From Acidobacteriota bacterium (GTDB lineage Bacteria; Acidobacteriota; Vicinamibacteria; Vicinamibacterales; UBA2999): 64,000 nucleotides of DNA. The notes under the pieces were generated by a model that was not told the DNA's origin, ran no database searches, and saw nothing but the letters and a program-made list of their open reading frames with translations. The position numbers were made by a program, and so were the translations under genes. Below, one piece after another: positions 24,011 to 34,519 of the stretch (position 1 is its first letter; every line of letters begins with the position of its first letter). The stretch is taken from positions 1-64,000 of the forward strand of contig CANKJK010000011.1 of NCBI GenBank assembly GCA_947482665.1. Direction: 5' to 3'.

Positions 24011-26650
24011 ATGCCCGAGGATCCCCACAAGCCGCTCAGAGATGACGTGAGGCTCCTCGGCAGCCTCCTCGGAGAAACGCTCCGCACGCAGGACGACGGG
24101 ACGCTGCTGGCGACCGTCGAGCGCGTCAGAGCCAGGGCCAAAGTGGCGCGCACGGGTGTGCCGGGCGAATTCGAACGACTGGCCGCTGAGCTGGCGGCGC
24201 TTCCGGTTGATGCCGCGCTCCCCGTGGCGCGTGCCTTCGCCCACTTCCTCACACTGGCCAACATCGCGGAGCAGCACCACCGCGGTCGCCGGCGCCGTGA
24301 ACACCGCCGCGGGCCCGGCGCGCCCCAACGGGGCTCCTGCGAAGAAGCCTTCCAGCAGTTGATCGCCGGAGGACTCGCTCCGGCCCTGCTGCACAAGGCG
24401 GTCTGTGCGCTGCAGATCGAACTGGTACTGACCGCACACCCCACGGAAGTCTCACGGCGCACACTCGTCGAGAAACACAATCGCATCGCGGCTCTGCTGG
24501 ACACGCGCGACCACACGGATCCGGCCGACCCGGCGCACAACGAGATCGTCCAGGCGCTGGGCCGGGAAATCATGACGGCGTGGGGCACCGACGAGGTGCG
24601 GTCGTCGCGCCCGTCGCCCCTCGACGAAGTGCGTGGCGGACTCGTCGTGTTCGAGCAGAGCCTGTGGCACGCGCTGCCCCGGTATCTGCGCGGTGTCGAC
24701 ACAGCGCTCACCGCCGCCACCGGAGAGGGGCTGCCGATCAATGTCGCACCCATCCGTTTCGGGTCGTGGATGGGCGGCGACCGCGACGGCAACCCGTTTG
24801 TGACGCCGGACGTCACGCGCCAGGCCTGCCTGCTGGCACGGTGGACCGCGGCCGATCTCTATCTCCGCGAAATCGACGCGCTCAGGGGCGAGCTCTCCGT
24901 CACCGCGGCCAGCCCGGCACTGCGTGCGCGCGCGGGGGACGCGAGAGAGCCGTACCGGGCACTGCTCCGCGGTGTCCGCACGCGGCTCGCGGCGACTCGC
25001 GCCTGGACCGAACGCGCACTCGTCGAAGACATCCCAGCGCCGGCCGAGGCCTACATCGATGCGGCCGAGTTCGATGCCCCGCTCGCCCTCTGCGATGCCT
25101 CGCTCCGGGAAACGGGACAGGGCGCGATCGCCGACGGGCGCCTGACGGACCTCAGGCGTCGCGTGGCCGCCTTCGGCCTCACGCTGACGCGGCTGGATAT
25201 CCGGCAGGACTCCGCGCGCCACACCGAAGCGCTCGGCGCCATCACGGCGGCCCTGGGCCTGGGTGCGTACGCGGACTGGGACGAGGACGCGCGACTCGCC
25301 TTCCTCATACAGGAGCTGGCCAACCCCAGGCCACTCATCCCCGACGCACTCATCACCACACCGGAGGTGCAGGACACGCTCGACACGTTCCGCGCGCTCG
25401 GCCGAATTCCCCGGACCTCGCTTGGGGCCTACGTCATTACGATGACCAGCCGCGCGTCCGATGTGCTGGCCGTGGAACTCCTGCAGAAGGCGTGCGGCGT
25501 TGGCGTGCCGTTGCGCAGCGTGCCGCTCTTTGAAACCTCGAGAGATCTGGGCGAGGCCGGCGGGATCGTCGACCGGCTGCTGGCCATCCCCTGGTACCGC
25601 GACCGCGTGGCCGGCCGCGTCGAGGTGATGGTGGGCTACTCCGACTCCGCCAAGGACGTCGGCCGCATGGCCGCCGGGTGGGACCTCTATCGCGCCCAGG
25701 AGGCGATTGTCGATGTCTGCCGGCGCCACGGCGTAGCCATCACGCTCTTCCACGGGCGCGGTGGCAGCGTCGGCCGCGGAGGTGGCCCCACGCATCTCGC
25801 CATTCGCTCGCAGCCGCCGGGATCCGTGGACGGCACGCTTCGCGTCACCGAGCAGGGCGAAATGATTCAAGCCCTCTTCGGCCTGCCGGAGATCGCGCTC
25901 AGGACGCTCGAGGTCTACACGAGCGGCACGCTCGAAGCGTGGCTCACGCCGGAGCAACCCGCACCCGAGGCGTGGCGGACCCGGATGGAGGCACTGCGCA
26001 ACCGGGCCTGCGCGAGCTATCGCCATCTCGTGTACGAGCAGCCGGATTTCTGGGACTACTTCCACTCCGCGACGCCCGAGGCGGAACTGGCCGCGCTCAA
26101 TATCGGCAGCCGCCCGGCACGCCGGGCCGCAGCCACTGGCGTCACGGGCCTGCGTGCGATCCCCTGGCAGTTTGCCTGGACCCAGACCCGCCTCATGCTC
26201 GGAGCCTGGCTGGGCCTCGAGGACGCCCTGGCCGAGGCGTTCGAGGGCGGCCATCGGGAGGAACTGCGCCTGATGTACCGCGAGTGGCCCCACTTCCGGA
26301 GCGCGATGGACCTCACCGAGATGGTGCTCGCCAAGGCTGACGGCCACATCGCCGCGGAATATGACCGTCGCCTGGTGCCGCCCGCCCTCCAACCGCTGGG
26401 GGCTGAGTTGCGTGAGCGCCTTGATCGCGCGATCGCGCTGGTGCTCGAGGTGACCGGGTCGGCCACGCTCCTAGAATCGAACCCGGTCCTCCGGCGTTCC
26501 ATCGACGTCCGGAATCCCTACGTGGACCCTATCAACCTTGTGCAGATCGAGCTGCTGTGCCGCGTGCGGGCCGGAGGCGACGAGCGCGTGCAGTCGGCTC
26601 TTCTGGCCACCATCAACGGCGTCGCCGCAGGCATGCGCAATACGGGGTAG
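24011..26650 (+). CDS. ppc: Phosphoenolpyruvate carboxylase
   Basis: 879 residues from ATG 24011, chosen because AGGA lies 6 nt upstream; in-frame starts at 23981 and 23996 would add 5-10 unconserved residues. The enzyme carboxylates PEP to oxaloacetate, replenishing the TCA cycle. Conserved motifs are LTAHPTEVSRR with the catalytic histidine, MGGDRDGNPFVT, YSDSAKDVGRMA, FHGRGGSVGRGGGPTH, and FAWTQTR. The usual C-terminal QNTG is RNTG here. Residues ~98-116 contain an Arg/Gly/His-rich insertion (HHRGRRRREHRRGPG). It stands alone, 62 nt after prmC. Confidence 0.95.
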   Translation: MPEDPHKPLRDDVRLLGSLLGETLRTQDDGTLLATVERVRARAKVARTGVPGEFERLAAELAALPVDAALPVARAFAHFLTLANIAEQHHRGRRRREHRRGPGAPQRGSCEEAFQQLIAGGLAPALLHKAVCALQIELVLTAHPTEVSRRTLVEKHNRIAALLDTRDHTDPADPAHNEIVQALGREIMTAWGTDEVRSSRPSPLDEVRGGLVVFEQSLWHALPRYLRGVDTALTAATGEGLPINVAPIRFGSWMGGDRDGNPFVTPDVTRQACLLARWTAADLYLREIDALRGELSVTAASPALRARAGDAREPYRALLRGVRTRLAATRAWTERALVEDIPAPAEAYIDAAEFDAPLALCDASLRETGQGAIADGRLTDLRRRVAAFGLTLTRLDIRQDSARHTEALGAITAALGLGAYADWDEDARLAFLIQELANPRPLIPDALITTPEVQDTLDTFRALGRIPRTSLGAYVITMTSRASDVLAVELLQKACGVGVPLRSVPLFETSRDLGEAGGIVDRLLAIPWYRDRVAGRVEVMVGYSDSAKDVGRMAAGWDLYRAQEAIVDVCRRHGVAITLFHGRGGSVGRGGGPTHLAIRSQPPGSVDGTLRVTEQGEMIQALFGLPEIALRTLEVYTSGTLEAWLTPEQPAPEAWRTRMEALRNRACASYRHLVYEQPDFWDYFHSATPEAELAALNIGSRPARRAAATGVTGLRAIPWQFAWTQTRLMLGAWLGLEDALAEAFEGGHREELRLMYREWPHFRSAMDLTEMVLAKADGHIAAEYDRRLVPPALQPLGAELRERLDRAIALVLEVTGSATLLESNPVLRRSIDVRNPYVDPINLVQIELLCRVRAGGDERVQSALLATINGVAAGMRNTG

Positions 26651-26662
26651 ATACGGGTTCGC

Positions 26663-26668
26663 TACAAT
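26663..26668 (+). promoter_or_regulatory. -10-like box for the HIT-protein gene
   Basis: TACAAT, ending 11 nt before the ATG at 26680 and starting 12 nt after the ppc stop codon. No clear -35. Confidence 0.45.
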
Positions 26669-26679
26669 CGCGCCTGACT

Positions 26680-27021
26680 ATGAGCTGCCTCTTCTGCAAG
26701 ATCGCCGCGGGCGAGATCCCGGCCACCCTCGTGTATCAGGACGACACGCTGGTGGCCTTCAAGGACATCAATCCGCAGGCCCCGCTTCACGTTCTCGTGA
26801 TTCCGCGCCGGCACGTGGCCACACTGAATGACCTCAGCGCAGGAGACGACGCCCTCGTGGGATCCATGCAGCGCGCGGCGGCCGCCATCGCGAAGGAACA
26901 CGGCTACGCCGAGCGCGGCTTCCGCACCGTGATGAACTGCAACGCGGAGGCAGGGCAGACCGTGTTCCACATCCATCTGCACTTGCTCGCCGGCCGCGGC
27001 CTCGTCTGGCCTCCGGGGTAG
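26680..27021 (+). CDS. HIT-family (HINT-like) nucleotide hydrolase
   Basis: 113 residues from ATG 26680. It begins with the HINT signature CLFCKIAAGEIPA and ends with the histidine triad QTVFHIHLHLLAGR. HINT proteins hydrolyse adenosine phosphoramidates and related nucleotidyl conjugates through the central triad histidine. IPRRHVATLNDL is the usual mid-domain motif. The longer open frame beginning within ppc is rejected. It is a single-gene unit with its own -10-like box. Confidence 0.93.
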   Translation: MSCLFCKIAAGEIPATLVYQDDTLVAFKDINPQAPLHVLVIPRRHVATLNDLSAGDDALVGSMQRAAAAIAKEHGYAERGFRTVMNCNAEAGQTVFHIHLHLLAGRGLVWPPG

Positions 27022-27134
27022 AAACGGAACGGCCACGGCCGCGCCAATCGCCAGGCCGTGAGACGGCACTCCCCCAGTTCCGGTAGTGACATCTCGCGCG
27101 CTGGTCCCGTACGCTTGCGGACTGGCCTATTCGC

Positions 27135-29396
27135 ATGCTCACACCCACGGTCTCAAGGCGCCTGCTCGCAGTCATCCTCCTCGTCGTTGCCCCCGGCTTC
27201 GTCCACGCCCAGGAGGCGTCCATGGGCGCCCAGGCGCGATTCGCCGCCCCTCCGCCCCCGGAAGCACCCGAGGTCATCAACCGCGGGTCGAACGGGCAGG
27301 CGACGCTGCGTGCGACTCGTGTTCCGTCCCTCAAGATCGATGGGCGGCTGGATGAGGACGTGTACCGGACGGTGAAGTCCATCAGTGACTTCGTCCAGAC
27401 GATTCCAGACAACGGCAAGCCGGCCACCCAGAAGACAGAAGCGTGGGTGTTCTTCGACGACAAGAACCTCTACATCTCCGGACGCTGTTTCGACACGCGC
27501 CCGCCGGAGAAGTGGCTCGCCAACGAAATGCGGCGTGACGTGGGCACGGCCCAGGACGACTTCGGCATCGGCCTGGATACCTTCCACGATCGGCAGAACG
27601 GCTATCAGTTCTATACGAACGCGCTCGGCCGCCGGACTGAGCAGGAGATCACCAACGAGAAGCAGGTGAACGCCGACTACAACCCGGTGTGGGTCGTCCG
27701 GACGGCGCGCTTCGAGGGGGGCTGGACGGTGGAGATCGCCATCCCGTTCAAGTCGCTTCGGTATGCGGCTGGACGCCATCAGGAGTGGGGTCTGCAAATC
27801 CGGCGCACGCTCCGCGACCGGAACGAGTGGGCGTTCATCACCCCGCTGCCCATTTCGATGCTCACGACCGGCAACCTCAAGCAGTCCACGTTTCCGACGC
27901 TGGTGGGCCTGGAGACGCCGGCTGGGGGCAGCAAGCTGGAGCTCAAGCCGTATGTCACCTCCAGCATCGTGACGGACCGGCTCGCCCGGCCGCCCTACTC
28001 CAACGACCTGAAGGGAGACGGCGGGCTGGATCTGAAGTACGGGGTGACACAGAACATCACCGTCGATGTGACCGCGCGCACGGACGTGGCGCAGGTGGAG
28101 GCCGACGATCAGCAGGTGAACCTCACCCGCTTCAACATCCAGTTCCCGGAGAAGCGCGAGTTCTTCCTCGAGGGGCAGAACCTCTTCACGCCAGCCTCGG
28201 TCGGCAGCGGCACGCCCAATCTCTTCTACAGCCGGCAGATTGGTCTGCAGGCAGGCCGCGTGATTCCGATCCAGCTCGGTACCCGCGTCCAGGGCAAGGT
28301 GGGACGGACGGCCTTCGGGGCGATGAACATCTTCACCGGCGACGAGGCCGTCAGTGGCGCGCGGGACACGGCCTTCACGATCGGACGCGTGAAGCGGGAC
28401 GTCTTCCGCCGGAGCAGCATCGGCGTGCTGGCGACGAACCGCTCGTCATCCCTCCGCCAACCCGGGCGGTCCAGCGCGATGATCGGCATCGATGGCGCCT
28501 TCGGCTTCTTCCAGAACCTGACGATCACGACGCTCTACGCGAAGTCCACCGCGCCCAAGGTCGCCAGCTCAAACGATACCTACGGCGCCCAGTACGCCTA
28601 TTCTCACGACCGCTACGGCCTGACGGCGGGCTACCTCTACGTGGCCAAGGGCTTCACCCCGGAGGTCGGCTTCGTCGCCCGGGACGACCTCCGGCAGACG
28701 ACGGTGTCGGGGCGCTTCTCCCCGCGTCCGAAATCGATCCCGAAGGTGCTCCAGTTCTCGTGGACCGGCAGCGAGACCTACACGGCCAACGCGGCGAACC
28801 TGCTCAGGACGCGGGTCGAGAACGCCGGGTTCGACGTGACACTCAAGAACACGCAGTCGGCAGGCGTGGACATCACGCACACCCACGACATCCTGGAGCG
28901 GACCTTCCAGATCGTGTCGGCGGTGGGTATTCCGGCAGGCGCCTACGACTACACCACCTTCGGCGGCAACTACACGTTCGCACCGGCCAAGCGCGTCTCG
29001 GGCACAATCTCGGGGACGACGGGCAGCTTTTATGGGGGCACCGACCGGTCGACGACCTACGGTGGCCGCGTCGTGGTCACGCCGCAATTCGCCGTCGAGC
29101 CGAATGTGACGTTCCGGTGGACGGACCTGCCGCGCGGGTCCTTCACGACCCAGCAGTACCGGGCCCGGGTGCTCTATTCGTTCACGCCGCTGATGTTCCT
29201 GTCGGGTCTCGTCCAGTACAACACCAACAGCCACATCGTCAGCACGAACCTGCGGCTGCGCTGGGAATACAGGCCAGGCAGCGAGTTGTTTCTCGCCTAC
29301 AACGATGAACGAACGGCCGACAACCCGCTGGCTGCCGTCCAGGGACTCCGCAACCGGACGCTGGCGTTCAAGGTGAACCGCTTCGTGCGGTTCTAA
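27135..29396 (+). CDS. DUF5916 outer-membrane protein with family 9-like carbohydrate-binding domain
   Basis: 753 residues with a signal peptide ending near FVHAQ. Residues ~55-245 match the CBM9-like domain found at the start of DUF5916 proteins (LKIDGRLDEDVYRTV, WVFFDDKNLYISGRCFD, FGIGLDTFHDRQNGYQFYTN, WTVEIAIPFKSLRY). The rest is the DUF5916 region, with QVEADDQQVNLTRF, FPEKREFFLEGQNLF and a C-terminal series of amphipathic strands ending in FVRF, a C-terminal phenylalanine typical of outer-membrane beta-barrels. It probably forms a barrel whose soluble domain binds a glycan or similar ligand. The family is abundant in Acidobacteria and Bacteroidetes but uncharacterised. ATG at 27135, monocistronic as far as can be seen. 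Confidence 0.85.
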   Translation: MLTPTVSRRLLAVILLVVAPGFVHAQEASMGAQARFAAPPPPEAPEVINRGSNGQATLRATRVPSLKIDGRLDEDVYRTVKSISDFVQTIPDNGKPATQKTEAWVFFDDKNLYISGRCFDTRPPEKWLANEMRRDVGTAQDDFGIGLDTFHDRQNGYQFYTNALGRRTEQEITNEKQVNADYNPVWVVRTARFEGGWTVEIAIPFKSLRYAAGRHQEWGLQIRRTLRDRNEWAFITPLPISMLTTGNLKQSTFPTLVGLETPAGGSKLELKPYVTSSIVTDRLARPPYSNDLKGDGGLDLKYGVTQNITVDVTARTDVAQVEADDQQVNLTRFNIQFPEKREFFLEGQNLFTPASVGSGTPNLFYSRQIGLQAGRVIPIQLGTRVQGKVGRTAFGAMNIFTGDEAVSGARDTAFTIGRVKRDVFRRSSIGVLATNRSSSLRQPGRSSAMIGIDGAFGFFQNLTITTLYAKSTAPKVASSNDTYGAQYAYSHDRYGLTAGYLYVAKGFTPEVGFVARDDLRQTTVSGRFSPRPKSIPKVLQFSWTGSETYTANAANLLRTRVENAGFDVTLKNTQSAGVDITHTHDILERTFQIVSAVGIPAGAYDYTTFGGNYTFAPAKRVSGTISGTTGSFYGGTDRSTTYGGRVVVTPQFAVEPNVTFRWTDLPRGSFTTQQYRARVLYSFTPLMFLSGLVQYNTNSHIVSTNLRLRWEYRPGSELFLAYNDERTADNPLAAVQGLRNRTLAFKVNRFVRF

Positions 29397-29425
29397 GTCA
29401 CCGTTGGCGCATTCGAGGCAACATC

Positions 29426-29845
29426 GTGTGCAAGACCATCACACAGCGCGTCACGTTCACGGCCCCGCCAGACGTGGTCTACGAGCTACTCGCTGACTCG
29501 CAGAAGCACTCGGCGGTGACCGGCCAACCGGCCCAGATCAGCCGCAGGATTGGCGGGACCTTTTCAACCAGCGGGAACGAGGTCTCAGGGATCAACGTCG
29601 ATCTCGTCCCGGGTCAGCGGATCGTGCAGGCGTGGCGGCATCGGCGATTCCCTGAGGGCGTCTTCTCGATGGCGGCGGTCACGCTGACGCCGACGGCCGG
29701 TGGCGGCACGGCGCTCGTGCTGACGCATCGCGGCGTCCCGAAGGATCTGATTCCGGAGACGGAGCGAGCGTGGCGTGAGCGCTACTGGACGAGGCTCAAG
29801 GCGTATCTGGCGAGCGCTGGCAGCGCGCCATCGCCGATCAGGTGA
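29426..29845 (+). CDS. SRPBCC (START-like) domain protein
   Basis: 139 residues, GTG start at 29426. The AHSA1-type SRPBCC fold is suggested by ITQRVTFTAPPDVVYELLADSQKHSAVTG at the N-terminus and a terminal helix TERAWRERYWTRLKAYLASA. VDLVPGQRIVQAWRH and GTALVLTHRGVPK are the expected beta-strand pairs. These proteins bind hydrophobic ligands; the specific ligand is unknown. Its TGA overlaps the GTG of the next gene. Confidence 0.82.
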   Translation: MCKTITQRVTFTAPPDVVYELLADSQKHSAVTGQPAQISRRIGGTFSTSGNEVSGINVDLVPGQRIVQAWRHRRFPEGVFSMAAVTLTPTAGGGTALVLTHRGVPKDLIPETERAWRERYWTRLKAYLASAGSAPSPIR

Positions 29846-30645
29846 AGACCGTGGGTGAGGTCATCGGACCCCGCGTCGAATTCGAGGAGACGTTGCCCGA
29901 CGTCACGCCTGGCGCGCGAGCGGCGGTGGTGCTCGGCGGGTCGGGCTCCGTTGGTTACGCGTTGGTCACTGCGCTCATTCGGAGCGGCGCCTTCTCGCCT
30001 GTCGTCACTGTGGTCCGCCGTTCCCAGCCGGAGCACGTGACCCTGGTCCTCGACGCGGGCGTGACGCTGCGCGAGACGCTCGTTCCGACGATGGACCCAG
30101 CCAGCCTTGAAGCTGCGACGACGGCGGCCGTGCGATCGCTCCAGGGGGCGGCCGTGGGTTTCAGCGTGCTCGGCATCGGAGCCGGTACCGCGAAGCTGAC
30201 GATCGACGAGCATCGGGCGGTCGACGTCCGGCTGAATGCGGCGTTCGCGCGCGGACTGAAGGCGTCCGGCCGGGTAACGCACCTGGCATTCATGTCCGCA
30301 GCGGGAGCCAACCCTGCCGGCGCCACCACCGGATCCGGCGCGGCGGGAGCACCGCGCTACGCCCGTGTGAAGGGCGAGTCCGAGGAGGCGGTCACGGCGA
30401 GCGGACTGGCCGTCGTGAGCATCATGCGTCCGGCGATGATCCTCGGATCGCAGCACACGCCGTGGCTGCTTGAGAGGCTGCTTCCGCTGTTCTCGTTCGT
30501 CACGCCCGCCAGGTACCGATCGATCACCGTCGGCCAGATCGCCGACGCGATGGTCGCGCTGGCGTTGAACACGCCCGCGCGGTCGGGCGTCTATCACTAT
30601 CCGGAGATGATGACGTTGGGGTCCGCCCACGCGAAGAAGGAGTAG
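29842..30645 (+). CDS. NAD(P)-binding Rossmann protein (atypical SDR/TIP30-like)
   Basis: 267 residues from GTG 29842. The dinucleotide-binding motif VVLGGSGSVGYALV is at residues ~29-42, and an MSAAGANPAG segment followed by YARVKGESEEAV contains the Tyr-x-x-x-Lys pair. Proteins of this build (HTATIP2/TIP30 and atypical SDRs) bind NADPH, often without proven enzymatic activity. GIGAGTAKLTIDEHRAVDV is the usual middle segment. It is coupled to the SRPBCC gene by GTGA and followed after 10 nt by the VOC gene. Confidence 0.8.
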   Translation: MKTVGEVIGPRVEFEETLPDVTPGARAAVVLGGSGSVGYALVTALIRSGAFSPVVTVVRRSQPEHVTLVLDAGVTLRETLVPTMDPASLEAATTAAVRSLQGAAVGFSVLGIGAGTAKLTIDEHRAVDVRLNAAFARGLKASGRVTHLAFMSAAGANPAGATTGSGAAGAPRYARVKGESEEAVTASGLAVVSIMRPAMILGSQHTPWLLERLLPLFSFVTPARYRSITVGQIADAMVALALNTPARSGVYHYPEMMTLGSAHAKKE

Positions 30646-30648
30646 ACT
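30643..30648 (+). promoter_or_regulatory. -10-like box for the VOC-protein gene
   Basis: TAGACT overlapping the stop codon of the preceding gene and ending 7 nt before the ATG at 30656. It may allow separate transcription of the VOC gene. Weak evidence taken alone. Confidence 0.3.
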
Positions 30649-30655
30649 CTCGCGC

Positions 30656-31681
30656 ATGATGCAGCGTCTCCGCGGCTCCGTCCTCGTCCTTGCAGGTGTC
30701 CTCGCCCTGGTGTCGGCCACGACCCGCGTCGTGTCCGTGCAAAGCGAGGCGCCGCTCGCTGGCGCCCCCATCACGCACCTTGGCATCGTCGTCCCCGACC
30801 TGGCTCGCGTGGCGGCAGGCTACGCGGACGCCTTCGGAGAAGAGGTCTCACCCATTCGGACCATCGCGCTCGATCTACCGAACGGGAAGAAGGCAGCGGT
30901 GAAGGTCGTCTATGTGCCGCTGCCGAACTTCTACCTGGAGATCCTGGAGCCGGTCACGAAGGCAGGGCCGATCTATGAGCACCTGCAGAAATACGGGCGC
31001 GGCGTGCATCACTTTGGCCTCGGCGTCGATCAGAACATCGACGCGGTCCGCACGACGCTCGAACAGCGCGGCGGCACGTGGACCGCTGGCAAGAAGGGCG
31101 GAAACCTGGCCTACGTCGACTTCCGCCGGTCGCCCTTGGGCGCCACGATCGAAGTCGGCCCGTCGGCACGGCCCGACATGCCGGCCGCGCCATCAAAGGA
31201 GACCTCGTTGTTCGGGGGAAAGCGGCTCGGCCACTTCGGGTTCTGCGTGACGGACATCGACGCATCGCTGAAGGGCTACATTGATCTGCTGGGGCTCACG
31301 CGCGTCGAACCCAGGCGATGGCCGCCGGAGGGCACGTTGATGGAGAACCCCTCGATGGGGCCGGCTTTCCCGCCCGGAAACAAGTACGACCCCGACAGCT
31401 ACGTGCGCACGATGATGATGCAGGCGAAGGGTGTGGACGGGAAGACCTTCGGATTCGAGCTGATTCAGCCGATCGGTGGCGCGACGCCGTGGGGCGATCA
31501 CATCAAGAAGCAGAAGGGTTCGTCGATCAACCACATCGGCGTCGGCCGTGGAGCCTGGGATCGCGATGACTGGGTCAGAGCGGCGCAGGCGAAGGGTGCG
31601 GAGTGGACGCTCGGCGGTCCGCCGCCGGACAAGAAGGTCTATCTCGACTTCAGCGCCACCCTTGGGTTGACCGTCGAATGA
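30656..31681 (+). CDS. Exported double VOC (glyoxalase-fold) protein
   Basis: 341 residues. A signal peptide (LAGVLALVSATTRVVS) is followed by two vicinal-oxygen-chelate modules. The first (~40-170) begins ITHLGIVVPDLARVAAGY and has YLEILEPV and HHFGLGV. The second (~185-340) begins LGHFGFCVTDIDASLKGYIDLLG and has FGFELIQP and INHIGVGR. Metal-ligand candidates are the His of THLG, the Glu of LEILE, the His of GHFG and the Glu of FELIQ. Two-module VOC proteins include extradiol dioxygenases and glyoxalase-type enzymes; the reaction here is unknown, and export is unusual. Confidence 0.82.
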   Translation: MMQRLRGSVLVLAGVLALVSATTRVVSVQSEAPLAGAPITHLGIVVPDLARVAAGYADAFGEEVSPIRTIALDLPNGKKAAVKVVYVPLPNFYLEILEPVTKAGPIYEHLQKYGRGVHHFGLGVDQNIDAVRTTLEQRGGTWTAGKKGGNLAYVDFRRSPLGATIEVGPSARPDMPAAPSKETSLFGGKRLGHFGFCVTDIDASLKGYIDLLGLTRVEPRRWPPEGTLMENPSMGPAFPPGNKYDPDSYVRTMMMQAKGVDGKTFGFELIQPIGGATPWGDHIKKQKGSSINHIGVGRGAWDRDDWVRAAQAKGAEWTLGGPPPDKKVYLDFSATLGLTVE

Positions 31682-31737
31682 GATAGAGCCAACTCGTCGA
31701 AGCGTGCATCCCGGAATCCGGCGGCCACGTCCTGGCG

Positions 31738-34378
<2,641 letters not shown>

Positions 34379-34519
34379 CGCCGGTCCGGCCCGGCAGGGT
34401 GCTTGCACTTGACCGAGTGCGTGCCAGGGCTGAAGATAGAGCTAACCCGTTCTGCTGCAACTGCTTGCGCAGATTCACCCATCGATGGGTTCGGGCGGCA
34501 CCGCGTCATTCTTTCCGAG

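Noticed and set aside
24452-26392. 646-residue minus-strand frame opposite ppc
   Set aside because: Antisense shadow; PEP carboxylase is complete on the plus strand.
27689-29308. 539-residue plus-strand frame inside the DUF5916 gene
   Set aside because: Out-of-frame Gly/Arg-rich shadow of a gene with a recognisable domain structure.
34409-34440. TTGACC followed by an AT-richer segment as a promoter for the glycan operon
   Set aside because: No acceptable -10 hexamer at 16-18 nt; the best candidate needs a spacer of about 20 nt.
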